Assembly (NCBI RefSeq): GCF_007994075.1
Contig: NZ_VIWU01000001.1
Span: forward strand, 7,564,001-7,628,000
Length of the DNA: 64,000 nucleotides
Source: Pseudonocardia hierapolitana
Lineage (GTDB): Bacteria; Actinomycetota; Actinomycetes; Mycobacteriales; Pseudonocardiaceae
Direction of reading: 5' to 3'
Part shown: piece after piece, positions 40,981 to 49,025 of the stretch
Layout: each line of letters starts with the position of its first letter
Numbering within the stretch: position 1 is the stretch's first letter
Program-made: the position numbers and the translations under genes
The notes under the pieces: generated by a model
The model's input: the letters and a program-made list of their open reading frames with translations, nothing else
Databases searched by the model: none
Told to the model about the DNA's origin: nothing

Positions 40981-42857
40981 TCGCCGGCCGCGTCGACGAG
41001 CTGCGCGCGGCGCTCACCACCACGCATGCCGCGCAGTGGCGCCGGCTCGCCGAGCAGTGCGACTGGTACCGCGGGCAGACTCCGCCGCCCGAGCACCCGA
41101 CCGCGAGCATCACCTACTTCGGCCCCGCCGCGGCCAACCTCGCCCTGGCCCACCGGCTCACCGGGCAGCGGGGCTACCTCGACGAGGCGTGGCGCTGGAT
41201 CGGCACGGCCATCTCCTACCCGCACTGGGGCAAGGCCAAGATGCCCGACCACGACCTCGACGCGGGCTGGCTGCTGCACGGGCTGTCGCTCGCCTACTCC
41301 TGGCTGCGTGACGATCTCCCGGCCGACCGCGCCGCCGCCCTCCGCGCGAAGCTGGAGCTGCAGGGGGAGCGGCTGTACGAGTTCGCGCATGCGTCCGAGG
41401 GGAGCTGGTGGTCGTCCAGCTTCTGGCAGAACCACAACTGGATCTGCTATGCGGGCCTCGCCACCGCCGGGTACGCCCTGGACCGGCCGGAGTGGACCGC
41501 CCGCGCGAAGGAGAACTTCGCCCAGGTCCTCGACCTCATGCCGGCCGACGGGTCCGACTCCGAGGGCGTCGTCTACTGGCGCTACGGCGTGCCGTGGCTC
41601 GCGATCTACCTCGACCTGCTGGAGCGCACCGAGGGTGTCGGCTGGTGGCGGCGCGGCTCGTTCCTCGCCAACACGTTCACGTGGCGGCTGCACCAGTGCG
41701 CGCCCGGGTTCGAGGAGAACGTCGACCACGGCGACTGCCACGACCGCCGCAGCGGCCACAGCGTGGCGCTCTACTACAAGCTGGCCTGCGCGTACCGCGA
41801 CGGCCGGGCGCAGTGGCTGGCGAACCGGGTCGCGGAGCGGCACTTCTGGCGCGAGGCCTACGCGTCCGGGGTCAAGCCGGGCGTGATGCCGGAGGCGTTC
41901 TACGAGCTGCTCTGGTACGACCCGGACGTCCCGCCGGTCGACCCGGGCGACGAGCCGACCGCGGCGTACTTCCCGGACCTCGGCCAGGTCACCGCGCGCA
42001 CGTCGTGGGCCGACGACGCCGCGTTCGTCAGCTTCAAGGCCGCCCCGGGCGGTGGGCACACGGCCTGGGAGACCGCCGAGCGGTTCCGCCGCGAGCGCGG
42101 ATGGGAGACGCTGTCGGCAGGCCACCACCACCCGGACGCCGGCGGGTTCGTGCTCGCCGCCCACGGCGCGTTCCTCGCGGTCGACTGCGGCTACAGCAAT
42201 GCCAAGCGGGCGGCCGAGCACAACCTGGTGCTCGTCGACGGGCGGGGCTGGGCGGGGGAGGGCCGCTACCACGTCTACAAGGACCTGCCGTTCGAGGCGC
42301 AGCCCCGGCTGCGGGACGTCGCCCTCGCCGACGGCTGGGTGCACGCCGTGGCCGAGTCGGCGGCGATGTTCGACCAGGCGCTCGGCGTGCGCCGGGTGGA
42401 TCGGACGCTGGTCGTCACCCCGCGCGGCCGGCTGGTGCTGCTGGACCGGCTCGCCGCCGACCAGCCGCGGGAGTGGACGTTCCTGCTGCACAGCGACTGG
42501 CCCGCGGAGCCCGTCGACGGCCGGTGGGCGGTCCGCTCGGGCTCGGGGATGGCCTGGTTGACGCCCCTCACCCCCGACGTGCACGTGGAGCAGACCGACA
42601 CCGCGATCGAGGCCAACCCCACCGGCAGCACCCCCAGCCTCCGCATCACGAGGACGCTGCGCACGCTGCGGATCACCACGCCTCGCCGGGCCGAGGCCGT
42701 GTTCCTCACGGCCCTCGAACCGGCGGCGGCGCTGGACCCGGCTCCGGCCCGCGCCACGGCCGTACCCGACGGGGTCGACTTCGGCGACGAGCAGGTCCGC
42801 TTCCCGGCCGACGGCGGCGCGATCCTGACGGCGGGAGCGCGGGAGACGCGGGTGTGA
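40965..42857 (+). CDS. Second heparinase II/III-like lyase, cytoplasmic
   Basis: A 630-residue protein. The N-terminal toroid-type region has AHRLTGQRGYLDEAWRWIGTAISYPHWGKAKMPDHDLDAGWLLHGLS and FWQNHNWICYAGLATAGYAL; the C-terminal beta-rich part holds GHHHPDAGGFVLAAHGAFLAVDCGY, a His-rich motif typical of heparinase II/III-fold enzymes, probably binding metal or substrate. No signal peptide. It differs clearly from the upstream lyase, so this is not a recent duplication; the two may act in order (endo/exo or on different linkages). GTG 40965 is in the 3' end of the first lyase gene. Together with the SDR they give a pathway toward 2-keto-3-deoxy acids. Confidence 0.8.
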   Translation: MEPLLIAGRVDELRAALTTTHAAQWRRLAEQCDWYRGQTPPPEHPTASITYFGPAAANLALAHRLTGQRGYLDEAWRWIGTAISYPHWGKAKMPDHDLDAGWLLHGLSLAYSWLRDDLPADRAAALRAKLELQGERLYEFAHASEGSWWSSSFWQNHNWICYAGLATAGYALDRPEWTARAKENFAQVLDLMPADGSDSEGVVYWRYGVPWLAIYLDLLERTEGVGWWRRGSFLANTFTWRLHQCAPGFEENVDHGDCHDRRSGHSVALYYKLACAYRDGRAQWLANRVAERHFWREAYASGVKPGVMPEAFYELLWYDPDVPPVDPGDEPTAAYFPDLGQVTARTSWADDAAFVSFKAAPGGGHTAWETAERFRRERGWETLSAGHHHPDAGGFVLAAHGAFLAVDCGYSNAKRAAEHNLVLVDGRGWAGEGRYHVYKDLPFEAQPRLRDVALADGWVHAVAESAAMFDQALGVRRVDRTLVVTPRGRLVLLDRLAADQPREWTFLLHSDWPAEPVDGRWAVRSGSGMAWLTPLTPDVHVEQTDTAIEANPTGSTPSLRITRTLRTLRITTPRRAEAVFLTALEPAAALDPAPARATAVPDGVDFGDEQVRFPADGGAILTAGARETRV

Positions 42858-42887
42858 CCCCAGCTCCCCGCGCGGAACCCTCCGCCC

Positions 42888-42944
42888 GTACCGACGAACG
42901 GCGCGCTCGTCGGTACCTATCCGACGAACGCGCCGTTCGTCGGA
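42888..42944. repeat. Double-hairpin dispersed repeat, copy 2
   Basis: Hairpin A has GTACCGACGA / TCGTCGGTAC arms (about 42888-42916). Hairpin B has TCCGACGAAC / GTTCGTCGGA arms with a GCGCC loop (42920-42944). Order, spacing (CCT/AT link) and sequence match the element at 7284-7340. It lies between the second lyase and the YesL-like gene on the same strand. Confidence 0.7.
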
Positions 42945-42973
42945 ACGGGGAGGCGCGGGGGTGGGCCGGGGGC

Positions 42974-43558
42974 GTGCTGCACGGGCTCGAGTTCATCGCC
43001 TATCCCGCGATCGCGGGCGGGGCGTTCTGCCTGCTCGCGATCGGGGTGGTGACGTGGTTGCCCGCGCTCGCGGCGGTCGCGGCCGCGCTGGACCGGTGGC
43101 GCCGCGACGGCGACACCCGCGTGTTCACCGGCGTCATCGCCGCATTCCCCGGGTACTGGCGGGCGCTGTGGAGGCACGCGCTCGTGGCCACCGCGGCGCC
43201 GGCGGCGATGCTCGCGGCGATCGTGTTCCTCGCCGGGCGGCCCGAACCCCTCGCCGTTCCCCTGCTCGCGGTGCAGGCCGGCGGGCTCGCCGCGTTCGCC
43301 GTGTACCACCTGGCGCTGGCCGTGGTCGCCGGGCACGACCCCGGCGCAGGCGCCACCTGGCGGGCCCGCGCACTCGTGCTCGGCTTCGGCTCGCCGCGCC
43401 GCGTCCTCGTGCTCCTCGCGGCCCTGCTGCTGGCGCCGGTCGTCGCGCTCCCGCTCGCGGTCGGCCCGCTGGTCTTCGGCCCCAGCATCCCCGTGCTGTG
43501 CGGGCTCGCACTCCTGGACCGGGCCGATCCATCAAACCGAGTTGATGCATCAAGCTGA
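42974..43558 (+). CDS. YesL/DUF624-like membrane protein
   Basis: A 194-residue protein with about five TM segments, beginning LHGLEFIAYPAIAGGAFCLLAIGVVTWLPALAAVAAALDRW. The family (DUF624/YesL) is small, membrane-bound and regularly encoded beside oligosaccharide ABC importers and lyases, perhaps aiding transporter function. GTG 42974 is preferred because it places TM1 at the N-terminus as in the family; GTG 42854, which overlaps the previous stop, would translate the repeat element into 40 extra polar residues. Its last codons contain the tandem operator of the next gene. Confidence 0.75.
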   Translation: MLHGLEFIAYPAIAGGAFCLLAIGVVTWLPALAAVAAALDRWRRDGDTRVFTGVIAAFPGYWRALWRHALVATAAPAAMLAAIVFLAGRPEPLAVPLLAVQAGGLAAFAVYHLALAVVAGHDPGAGATWRARALVLGFGSPRRVLVLLAALLLAPVVALPLAVGPLVFGPSIPVLCGLALLDRADPSNRVDASS

Positions 43559-43565
43559 TTTGATG
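43530..43565. promoter_or_regulatory. Two abutting ArsR-type operators
   Basis: CATCAA-N6-TTGATG occurs twice, at 43530-43547 and 43548-43565, each a perfect 18-bp palindrome and directly adjacent. ATCAA-N6-TTGAT matches known ArsR/SmtB operator form. The first lies inside the YesL-like gene's final codons; the second ends 14 bp before the ArsR-fusion ATG. Confidence 0.8.
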
Positions 43566-43579
43566 TATAGTCCCGGCGC

Positions 43580-44344
43580 ATGGGCGACGTCGCCGACCCG
43601 CCGGCCTTCGTACGGCTGGCGGCCCACCCGGTGCGCTGGCGGCTCCTCTCCGAGCTCGCGCAGAGCGACTACCGGGTGCGCGAGCTGGTCACGCTCGTCG
43701 ACCAGCCGCAGAACCTCGTCTCCTACCACCTGAGGCTGCTGCGCGACGGCGGGCTCGTCCGCGTCACGCGCAGCACCTTCGACGGCCGCGACAGCTACTA
43801 CCACCTCGATCTCGACCGGTGCGCCAGCGCGCTGGCCGAGAGCGGCACGGCCCTGCACCCGGCGCTGAATCCGGCGTTCCGCCGTGAGGTCACGGCCTCG
43901 ACTCCCCGGGTGGCGGTGCTGTTCGTGTGCACGGGCAACAGCGCCCGCTCGCCGATCGCCGAAGCCCTACTGCGCCGCCACACCGGCGGCGCCGCGACCG
44001 TCACCAGCGCCGGGAGCCGGCCCCGGCCGGAGCTGCACCCCCACACCGTCGAGGTGCTGCGCGAGCAGTTCGGCCTCGACGTCTCCGGCCACCGTCCCCG
44101 GCACCTGGACGCCGTGACCGGCTCGACCTTCGACCGCGTGATCACCTTGTGCGACAAGGCCCGCGAGGTCTGCCCCGACTTCGGCCACCGCACCCGACGG
44201 GTGCACTGGAGCATCCCCGAGCCGGTCGACCGCGCCGCGTTCCGCCGCACCGCGGCCGAGATCGACACGCGCGTCCGGCACCTGTTGCCGGTCCTCACCG
44301 CAACCGACCGTGCCGCCACCAACCGCGAGGAGAACCGGCCGTGA
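43580..44344 (+). CDS. ArsR regulator fused to low-molecular-weight phosphatase/arsenate-reductase domain
   Basis: A 254-residue fusion. Residues 5-95 are an ArsR winged helix (LAAHPVRWRLLSELAQSDYRVRELVTLVDQPQNLVSYHLRLLRDGGLV). Residues 110-240 are an LMW protein tyrosine phosphatase/ArsC-type domain with the CX5R loop CTGNSARS (~117-124). The usual acidic residue near the end (WGxPDP-type) appears as WSIPEP, an Asp-to-Glu change. The ArsR part lacks the CxC of arsenic-sensing ArsR, so the signal may be something else. Two abutting operators precede it, suggesting tight autoregulation. It overlaps the VOC gene by GTGA. No arsenite pump is nearby, so an arsenic role is uncertain. Confidence 0.82.
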   Translation: MGDVADPPAFVRLAAHPVRWRLLSELAQSDYRVRELVTLVDQPQNLVSYHLRLLRDGGLVRVTRSTFDGRDSYYHLDLDRCASALAESGTALHPALNPAFRREVTASTPRVAVLFVCTGNSARSPIAEALLRRHTGGAATVTSAGSRPRPELHPHTVEVLREQFGLDVSGHRPRHLDAVTGSTFDRVITLCDKAREVCPDFGHRTRRVHWSIPEPVDRAAFRRTAAEIDTRVRHLLPVLTATDRAATNREENRP

Positions 44345-44727
44345 CCGCATCCGACCAGTACGCCAGTGTCCGATACCTCGTCGACGACGTGCAGGCCGCC
44401 GTCGACTTCTACACCACCCACCTCGGCTTCACGGTGAACATGAGCGCCGCTCCCGCGTTCGCCGACGTGGTGCGCGGCCCGCTGCGGGTGCTGCTGTCCG
44501 GGCCCACCAGCTCGGGCGCCCGTGCCACCCCGGAGGACGCCCGCTCCGCGGGGCGCAACCGGATCCACCTCGTCGTCGACGACCTGGACGCCGAGATCGC
44601 CCGGCTCCGCGACGCCGGCCTGCCCTTCCGCAGTGACCTGGTCAGTGGGCCGGGCGGGCGCCAGGTCCTGCTCGCCGACCCCGCGGGCAACCTCGTCGAG
44701 CTCTTCCAGCCCGCCCGGCGTGCCTGA
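44341..44727 (+). CDS. VOC (glyoxalase/dioxygenase-fold) protein
   Basis: A 128-residue VOC protein with two beta-alpha-beta-beta-beta modules: ASVRYLVDDVQAAVDFYTTHLGFTVNM and RIHLVVDDLDAEIARLRDAGLPFR, ending LLADPAGNLVELFQP (Glu metal ligand). There are no Cys residues at all, so it is not the ArsI C-As lyase that would fit an arsenic operon. GTG 44341 overlaps the ArsR-fusion stop, so it shares its operators. Possible roles are antibiotic or thiol-conjugate resistance or an isomerase; the sequence alone does not decide. Confidence 0.8.
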   Translation: MTASDQYASVRYLVDDVQAAVDFYTTHLGFTVNMSAAPAFADVVRGPLRVLLSGPTSSGARATPEDARSAGRNRIHLVVDDLDAEIARLRDAGLPFRSDLVSGPGGRQVLLADPAGNLVELFQPARRA

Positions 44728-44733
44728 CGCGGC

Positions 44734-45420
44734 TCAGGAGGCCTCGCTGCGCGCGGCGACCAGGCGGTCGTAGGCGCCCACCAGGTGCTTCTCGATCGCT
44801 TCCACCGCGGGGGCGGGATCGCCCGCGGCGACGATGTCGCGCACGGCGCGGTGCTCGGGGTGGGCGATCTCGTGGAAGTCACGCCGCGCGAGGTGGCGGT
44901 CGTGCAGGAACATCGCGACCTGGCTGCGGATCTGCTGCCACGAGCGCTCCAGCCGGGAGTGGCCCGCAGCGCGCACGAGCACGTCGTGGAACGCGAGGTC
45001 GAGCTCGACGGCGACGTCGGGGGAGTAGCCGGCGTCGAGCTCCTGCATCCGGTCCAGGATGGTGTCCAGCTCGGCGAGGTCGTTGCCGGTGAGCCGCCCG
45101 CAGGCCCGTTCGACCGCGAGTCGCTCGAGCGCGCGCCGGAGCGTGTAGACCTCCTCGGCGTCCTCGGTGGTGAGCGTGATGACCTGCGCGCCGCGGTGGC
45201 GGCGCAGCACCACGAGACCCTCCCGCGCGAGCTCGACCAGCGCCTCCCGCACCGGTCCGCGGCTCATGCCGAGGGCGGTGGCGAGCTCGGCCTCCCGCAG
45301 GTGCGCGCCCTGCGGGAGCACGCCGGTCGTGATCATCTGCCGGATCGCGGGCACCACGGTGGCCGACAGCGGAGGGCTGGGTTGGGTCTCGATGGTGAGC
45401 TGGTCGAGTGGCCCAGGCAC
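44734..45420 (-). CDS. GntR-family (FCD/FadR-type) transcriptional regulator
   Basis: A 228-residue regulator: winged helix PAIRQMITTGVLPQGAHLREAELATALGMSRGPVREALVELAREGLVVLRRHRGAQV, then an FCD all-helical effector domain with metal-binding His/Asp (ELDLAFHDVLVRAAGHSRL, HRAVRDIVAAGD). FCD members sense organic or sugar acids. GTG 45420 follows GGGGGA; ATG 45507 in frame would run through its own operator. It is divergent from the second sugar-importer operon and convergent with the VOC gene, 6 bp away. Confidence 0.88.
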   Translation of the reverse strand: MPGPLDQLTIETQPSPPLSATVVPAIRQMITTGVLPQGAHLREAELATALGMSRGPVREALVELAREGLVVLRRHRGAQVITLTTEDAEEVYTLRRALERLAVERACGRLTGNDLAELDTILDRMQELDAGYSPDVAVELDLAFHDVLVRAAGHSRLERSWQQIRSQVAMFLHDRHLARRDFHEIAHPEHRAVRDIVAAGDPAPAVEAIEKHLVGAYDRLVAARSEAS

Positions 45421-45450
45421 AGTGTCCCCCTTGCGATCGAAACCCCGTAG

Positions 45451-45462
45451 ATTGTTAACAAT
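45451..45462. promoter_or_regulatory. GntR-type palindrome upstream of both transcripts
   Basis: ATTGTTAACAAT is a perfect 12-bp palindrome fitting the TNGT-N-ACNA pattern of FCD GntR operators. It lies 31 bp before the GntR start, next to a TTGACT -35-like box (45462-45467) facing the importer operon. Confidence 0.65.
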
Positions 45463-45524
45463 TGACTTTTGACGATGCTCCGACCAGGCTACGGCATCGG
45501 CAGTCACTCGACGAGGAGGCCGCG

Positions 45525-45596
45525 ATGATCACCCGCATCGATGCCCTCCTGCCGCCGGTCGACGTCGGGACGAACCACCCCGTCCCGCTCGACTGA
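45525..45596 (+). CDS. Short ORF (23 codons) leading the second importer operon
   Basis: ATG 45525 follows a strong GAGGAGG ribosome site and reads MITRIDALLPPVDVGTNHPV then PLD and TGA. It precedes the palindrome at 45634 and the permease at 45664. It could be a leader peptide or the start of a decayed enolase-superfamily gene, whose members often begin M-x-I-T-R-I-D/E-A; the latter is only a resemblance. Too short to assign. Confidence 0.35.
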   Translation: MITRIDALLPPVDVGTNHPVPLD

Positions 45597-45633
45597 CCTC
45601 CCCCGCACGCCACGACGCGGAAGCCCGCGCAGC

Positions 45634-45649
45634 TTGTGAGCGCTCACAA
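45634..45649. promoter_or_regulatory. Perfect palindrome identical to the ideal lac operator core
   Basis: TTGTGAGCGCTCACAA is a 16-bp perfect palindrome, the core of the symmetric lac operator, 14 bp before the permease ATG and just ahead of its GGAG site. This strongly suggests a second, LacI-family layer of control over this operon, by a protein not identified here. Confidence 0.75.
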
Positions 45650-45663
45650 CCTGGAGACCACCG

Positions 45664-46641
45664 ATGGCGAAACCGACTCTGGCGGACCCTCCCGTCGCGA
45701 CGTCGACGGCGGAGCCAATGATGCCTGCCCCCGTCCGAGGGGCCCATCTACGCCGCCGGAACGTCTGGATCTGGGCGTTCCTCATGCCCACGGTGGTCCT
45801 GTACGGCCTCTACACGATCTACCCCATCGTCGCGAGCTACTGGTACTCGCTCGTGGAGTGGAACGGGTTCGAGTCCGAGCAGCGCTTCGTGGGCTTCAGC
45901 AACTACGAGGCCGTGCTGGCCGACCCGGGATTCTGGAACTCGGTGTGGGTCACCGTGGTCTTCACGCTGCTCGTGGCGCCGGCCCGGATCATCCTCAGCC
46001 TCCTGCTGGCGATCGTGCTCAACTCGCCGAAGCTGCCGTTCGCCGCGCTGTTCCGGACGGTCTACTTCCTCCCGGTGGTGACGACGACGGCGATCGTCGG
46101 TGTCGTCATGCAGTTCATCTTCGACCCCGCGAGCGGCCCCATCAACGCCGCCCTGCAGACGCTCGGGCAGTCGAAGGGGATCAACTTCCTCGGTGAGTCG
46201 GGGCTCGCCCTCCTGACCGTCTCGGCGGTCTACGTCTGGAAGTTCTTCGGGATCACGATGATCTACTGGCTCGCCGCACTGCAGACGATCCCTCGGGATC
46301 TCTACGAGGCCGCGAAGATCGACGGGGCGTCGGCGGTGCAGACGTTCCGGCACATCACGCTGCCCCTGCTGATGCCATTCCTGCTCATCATCACCGTGCT
46401 GACGATCGAGGACACGTTCCGCGCATTCGACCTGATGCAGTCGATGACCGGCGGTGGACCGTTCTTCGGCACCGAGGTCATCGAGATCTACATCTACCGG
46501 TGGGCATTCGCCGCGTCGATTCCCCAGCTGGGCTTCGCGTCGGCGGCCGCCGTGCTGTTCGGCCTCTTCGTGATGGTGTTCGGGTTCTTCCAACTGTGGG
46601 CGGTCTACGCCGCGCGGCGCCTGAGGGAGTCGACACGATGA
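45664..46641 (+). CDS. Sugar ABC transporter permease (UgpA/MalF type)
   Basis: A 325-residue six-TM permease. The EAA loop is EAAKIDGASAVQTFRHITLPLLMP. TM1 IWAFLMPTVVLYGLYTIYPIVASYW and the second-half signature FLPVVTTTAIVGVVMQFIF are typical. The N-terminal ~30 residues are polar and Pro/Ala-rich. ATG 45664 follows GGAG. First structural gene of the second importer operon, under the lac-like and GntR-like palindromes. It pairs with the downstream permease (ATGA overlap) and the Tat-type binding lipoprotein. Confidence 0.9.
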   Translation: MAKPTLADPPVATSTAEPMMPAPVRGAHLRRRNVWIWAFLMPTVVLYGLYTIYPIVASYWYSLVEWNGFESEQRFVGFSNYEAVLADPGFWNSVWVTVVFTLLVAPARIILSLLLAIVLNSPKLPFAALFRTVYFLPVVTTTAIVGVVMQFIFDPASGPINAALQTLGQSKGINFLGESGLALLTVSAVYVWKFFGITMIYWLAALQTIPRDLYEAAKIDGASAVQTFRHITLPLLMPFLLIITVLTIEDTFRAFDLMQSMTGGGPFFGTEVIEIYIYRWAFAASIPQLGFASAAAVLFGLFVMVFGFFQLWAVYAARRLRESTR

Positions 46642-47537
46642 CCACGACGACCACGACGACCACCGCGAAGGCGCACCCCGTGACCCGTCGCGGCCGCAGC
46701 CCGTGGGAGGCGTTCCGGCGCCTCCCGTGGTGGGGGGCGGTGCTGCTGCTGGTGCTCCTCGGGCTGCTGTGGATCTACCCCTTCGTGTGGATGGTGTCGG
46801 CCTCGCTGAAGAGTTCGACCGAGATCTTCAGCGGTGGCGTGAGCCTGTGGCCCGAGGAGTTCGTCTGGGAGAACTACGCCAGGGCCTGGGACGACGCAGG
46901 CTTCGGCCGGTACATGCTGAACACGGTGATCGTCACGCTGGCGACGGTCGTGATCGTCGTCGTCCGCTGCGCGCTGTGCGGGTACGTGCTGGGCCGCTAC
47001 CGGTTCCCCGGATCGCGGATCGTCATCGGGATCCTCGTCGCCACGCTGTTCGTGCCGACCGGCTACACGATCATCCCGATCGTCAAGCTGTCGATGGAGC
47101 TGGGCGTCCTCAACTCGCTCACGGGGATGGTCCTCGCTCTCGGTGGCGCGGCGAACGTGTCCTTCATCCTGATCTACGCAGGCTATTTCCGGCAGCTCCC
47201 GAAGGAGCTCGAGGAAGCGGCGATCATGGACGGCGCCGGTTTCTTCAGGGTGTTCTGGACCATCATGCTGCCGTTGTCGATGCCGGTCACGGCCACGGTC
47301 GCCCTGCTCACGTTCCTGGCCACCTGGAACGCCTTCTTCCTGCCCCTGGTCTTCTCGTTCAGCCGCCCGGAACTACGGACGCTGAGCGTGGGGATGCAGG
47401 CGTTCGTGGGGGAGAACGCCACCGACTGGTCGGGAATGGCCGCGGCGGGTGTCATCTCGATCGTCCCCATCGTGGTGCTCTTCCTGTTCCTGCAGCGCTA
47501 CTTCGTCGAAGGCATCGCCGGTGCCGTCAAATCCTGA
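46638..47537 (+). CDS. Sugar ABC transporter permease (UgpE/MalG type)
   Basis: A 299-residue six-TM permease beginning with a Thr run (MTTTTTTTT, encoded by repeated ACGACC triplets). The EAA loop is ELEEAAIMDGAGFFRVFWTIMLPLSMP and the tail LQRYFVEGIAGAVKS is typical. It overlaps the upstream permease by ATGA. Substrate-specific features are not readable. As in the first importer, no ATP-binding subunit is encoded. Confidence 0.9.
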   Translation: MTTTTTTTTAKAHPVTRRGRSPWEAFRRLPWWGAVLLLVLLGLLWIYPFVWMVSASLKSSTEIFSGGVSLWPEEFVWENYARAWDDAGFGRYMLNTVIVTLATVVIVVVRCALCGYVLGRYRFPGSRIVIGILVATLFVPTGYTIIPIVKLSMELGVLNSLTGMVLALGGAANVSFILIYAGYFRQLPKELEEAAIMDGAGFFRVFWTIMLPLSMPVTATVALLTFLATWNAFFLPLVFSFSRPELRTLSVGMQAFVGENATDWSGMAAAGVISIVPIVVLFLFLQRYFVEGIAGAVKS

Positions 47538-47580
47538 CCACGTTGAACCACGCCTTCACGTCTCGAAGAGGAGAAGTGAG

Positions 47581-49005
47581 ATGTCCCGAATCAGCCGCCG
47601 ATCGTTCCTCGGCGCCGGTGGCGCCCTTGCCGTGACGACCCTGCTCGCCGCGTGCGGGGGTGGCTCGGGCGGCTCGTCCGGCGGCAGCGGGCTGCGGTGG
47701 TGGGACCACTACAGCGCGCTGCAGAACTTCCACAAGGACTGGGCGGAGCGCCAGTCGCAGGCCATGGGCGTCGGCGTCGAGTACACCTACAACGACGTGA
47801 CCCGTGCGATCGAGGCGCTGCAGCTGGCCAACCAGAGCAAGCAGCTGCCGGACGTCTACACGAACATCCTCAACATCCCGCTCGCCGCCCTGGTACGGGA
47901 GGGGTGGGTCCACGAGCTGGCCCTCTCCGACGAGGTGAAGTCGCGCCTGCCGCAGGACGCGCTGACCGAGGGGATCACGAACATCGACGGCAAGGTGTAC
48001 GGCCTGCCGCTGTTCGCCTTCCGCCAGTACGCCGCCGCCACCTGGTTCAACCGCGACATCGTCGCCGCGGCCGGGATCGACCCGGCCAACCCGCCCACCA
48101 GCTACGACGCGTACCGCGACGCCTGCCGCCGGATCGCCGCGCGGGGCGAGGCGCCGATGATGCTGGCGCTGGGCGGAAAGGCGCGCATGGGCGAGCAGAT
48201 CAACGACATGGCGTGCGCCGCAGGCTTCCCCGGTTTCGAGGGGCTCGTGTTCGCCACCGGCGAGTTCGCCTTCCACCACGACGCCTACGTGACGGCCATC
48301 GAGTTCTGGAAGGAGCTGAACGACACCGGCCTCATCATCCCCGGCGCGATCAACTTCACCGTTGCCAACGCGCGCACGCGGTGGGCGGCAGGAACGGCCG
48401 GCTTCTTCCCGGACGGGCCGTGGTGCGCAGGCGGGGTGAAGGCCGTCAACCCGGACTTCGTGCCCACCATGGAGGTCGGGCCGATCCTGACCCCCGAGCC
48501 CGGTGCGCAGCCCGTCGTCTACCGCGGGGCCCCGGCCGCGCAGATCTTCGTGGCGGGCAACACCAAGGACGCCCAGCGCGCGACGGCGCTCGTCAGCTCC
48601 TTCACCACGCCCGAGTACCAGGCCGGCCTCGCCGCCGGCATGGACCAGCCGCCGATGGACATCGACGTCGTCGAGACCGCGGACGTCACCGAGCCGTACC
48701 GGCGCGTGATCGGCTTCTTCAAGGAGCAGGTGAAGCGCATGCCCGAGCCCGTGGTGCGCAACCCGCAGGTCGCCGCCGCCCAGGCCATGCAGGCGCCCAT
48801 CAGCCCCGACCTCGGCGACATCGTGCAGGGATACCTCGGGGGCAACATCCCCGACCTGCGCGCCGCCTTGCGCCAGCTCAGCGACGCCTACACCGCCGAC
48901 CGGGACACCGCGCTGCAGAAGGCCGCGGCCGAAGGCGCCCAGGTCTCCGCGGACGACTGGGCGTTCCCGGACTGGCAGCCCGGCACCGACTACGTCTACG
49001 CCTGA
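47581..49005 (+). CDS. Tat-exported sugar-binding lipoprotein
   Basis: A 474-residue solute-binding protein. The N-terminus MSRISRRSFLGAGGALAV has a twin-arginine motif and TTLLAACGGG a lipobox (Cys about residue 23), so it is probably a Tat-exported lipoprotein, folded before export. The body shows solute-binding type 1 features: LRWWDHYSALQNFHKDWAERQ, KVYGLPLFAFRQYAAATWFNRDIVAAAGIDPA and GFFPDGPWCAGGV. ATG 47581 has GGAGAAG about 5-10 nt upstream. It likely binds a xyloside or uronic-acid oligosaccharide, judged by the downstream GH39. Confidence 0.9.
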   Translation: MSRISRRSFLGAGGALAVTTLLAACGGGSGGSSGGSGLRWWDHYSALQNFHKDWAERQSQAMGVGVEYTYNDVTRAIEALQLANQSKQLPDVYTNILNIPLAALVREGWVHELALSDEVKSRLPQDALTEGITNIDGKVYGLPLFAFRQYAAATWFNRDIVAAAGIDPANPPTSYDAYRDACRRIAARGEAPMMLALGGKARMGEQINDMACAAGFPGFEGLVFATGEFAFHHDAYVTAIEFWKELNDTGLIIPGAINFTVANARTRWAAGTAGFFPDGPWCAGGVKAVNPDFVPTMEVGPILTPEPGAQPVVYRGAPAAQIFVAGNTKDAQRATALVSSFTTPEYQAGLAAGMDQPPMDIDVVETADVTEPYRRVIGFFKEQVKRMPEPVVRNPQVAAAQAMQAPISPDLGDIVQGYLGGNIPDLRAALRQLSDAYTADRDTALQKAAAEGAQVSADDWAFPDWQPGTDYVYA

Positions 49006-49025
49006 ACCCGTACCGAGAGGTTGAG

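Noticed and set aside
44341..44727. ArsI-type C-As lyase, suggested by the ArsR neighbour
   Set aside because: ArsI needs conserved Cys residues; this protein has none.
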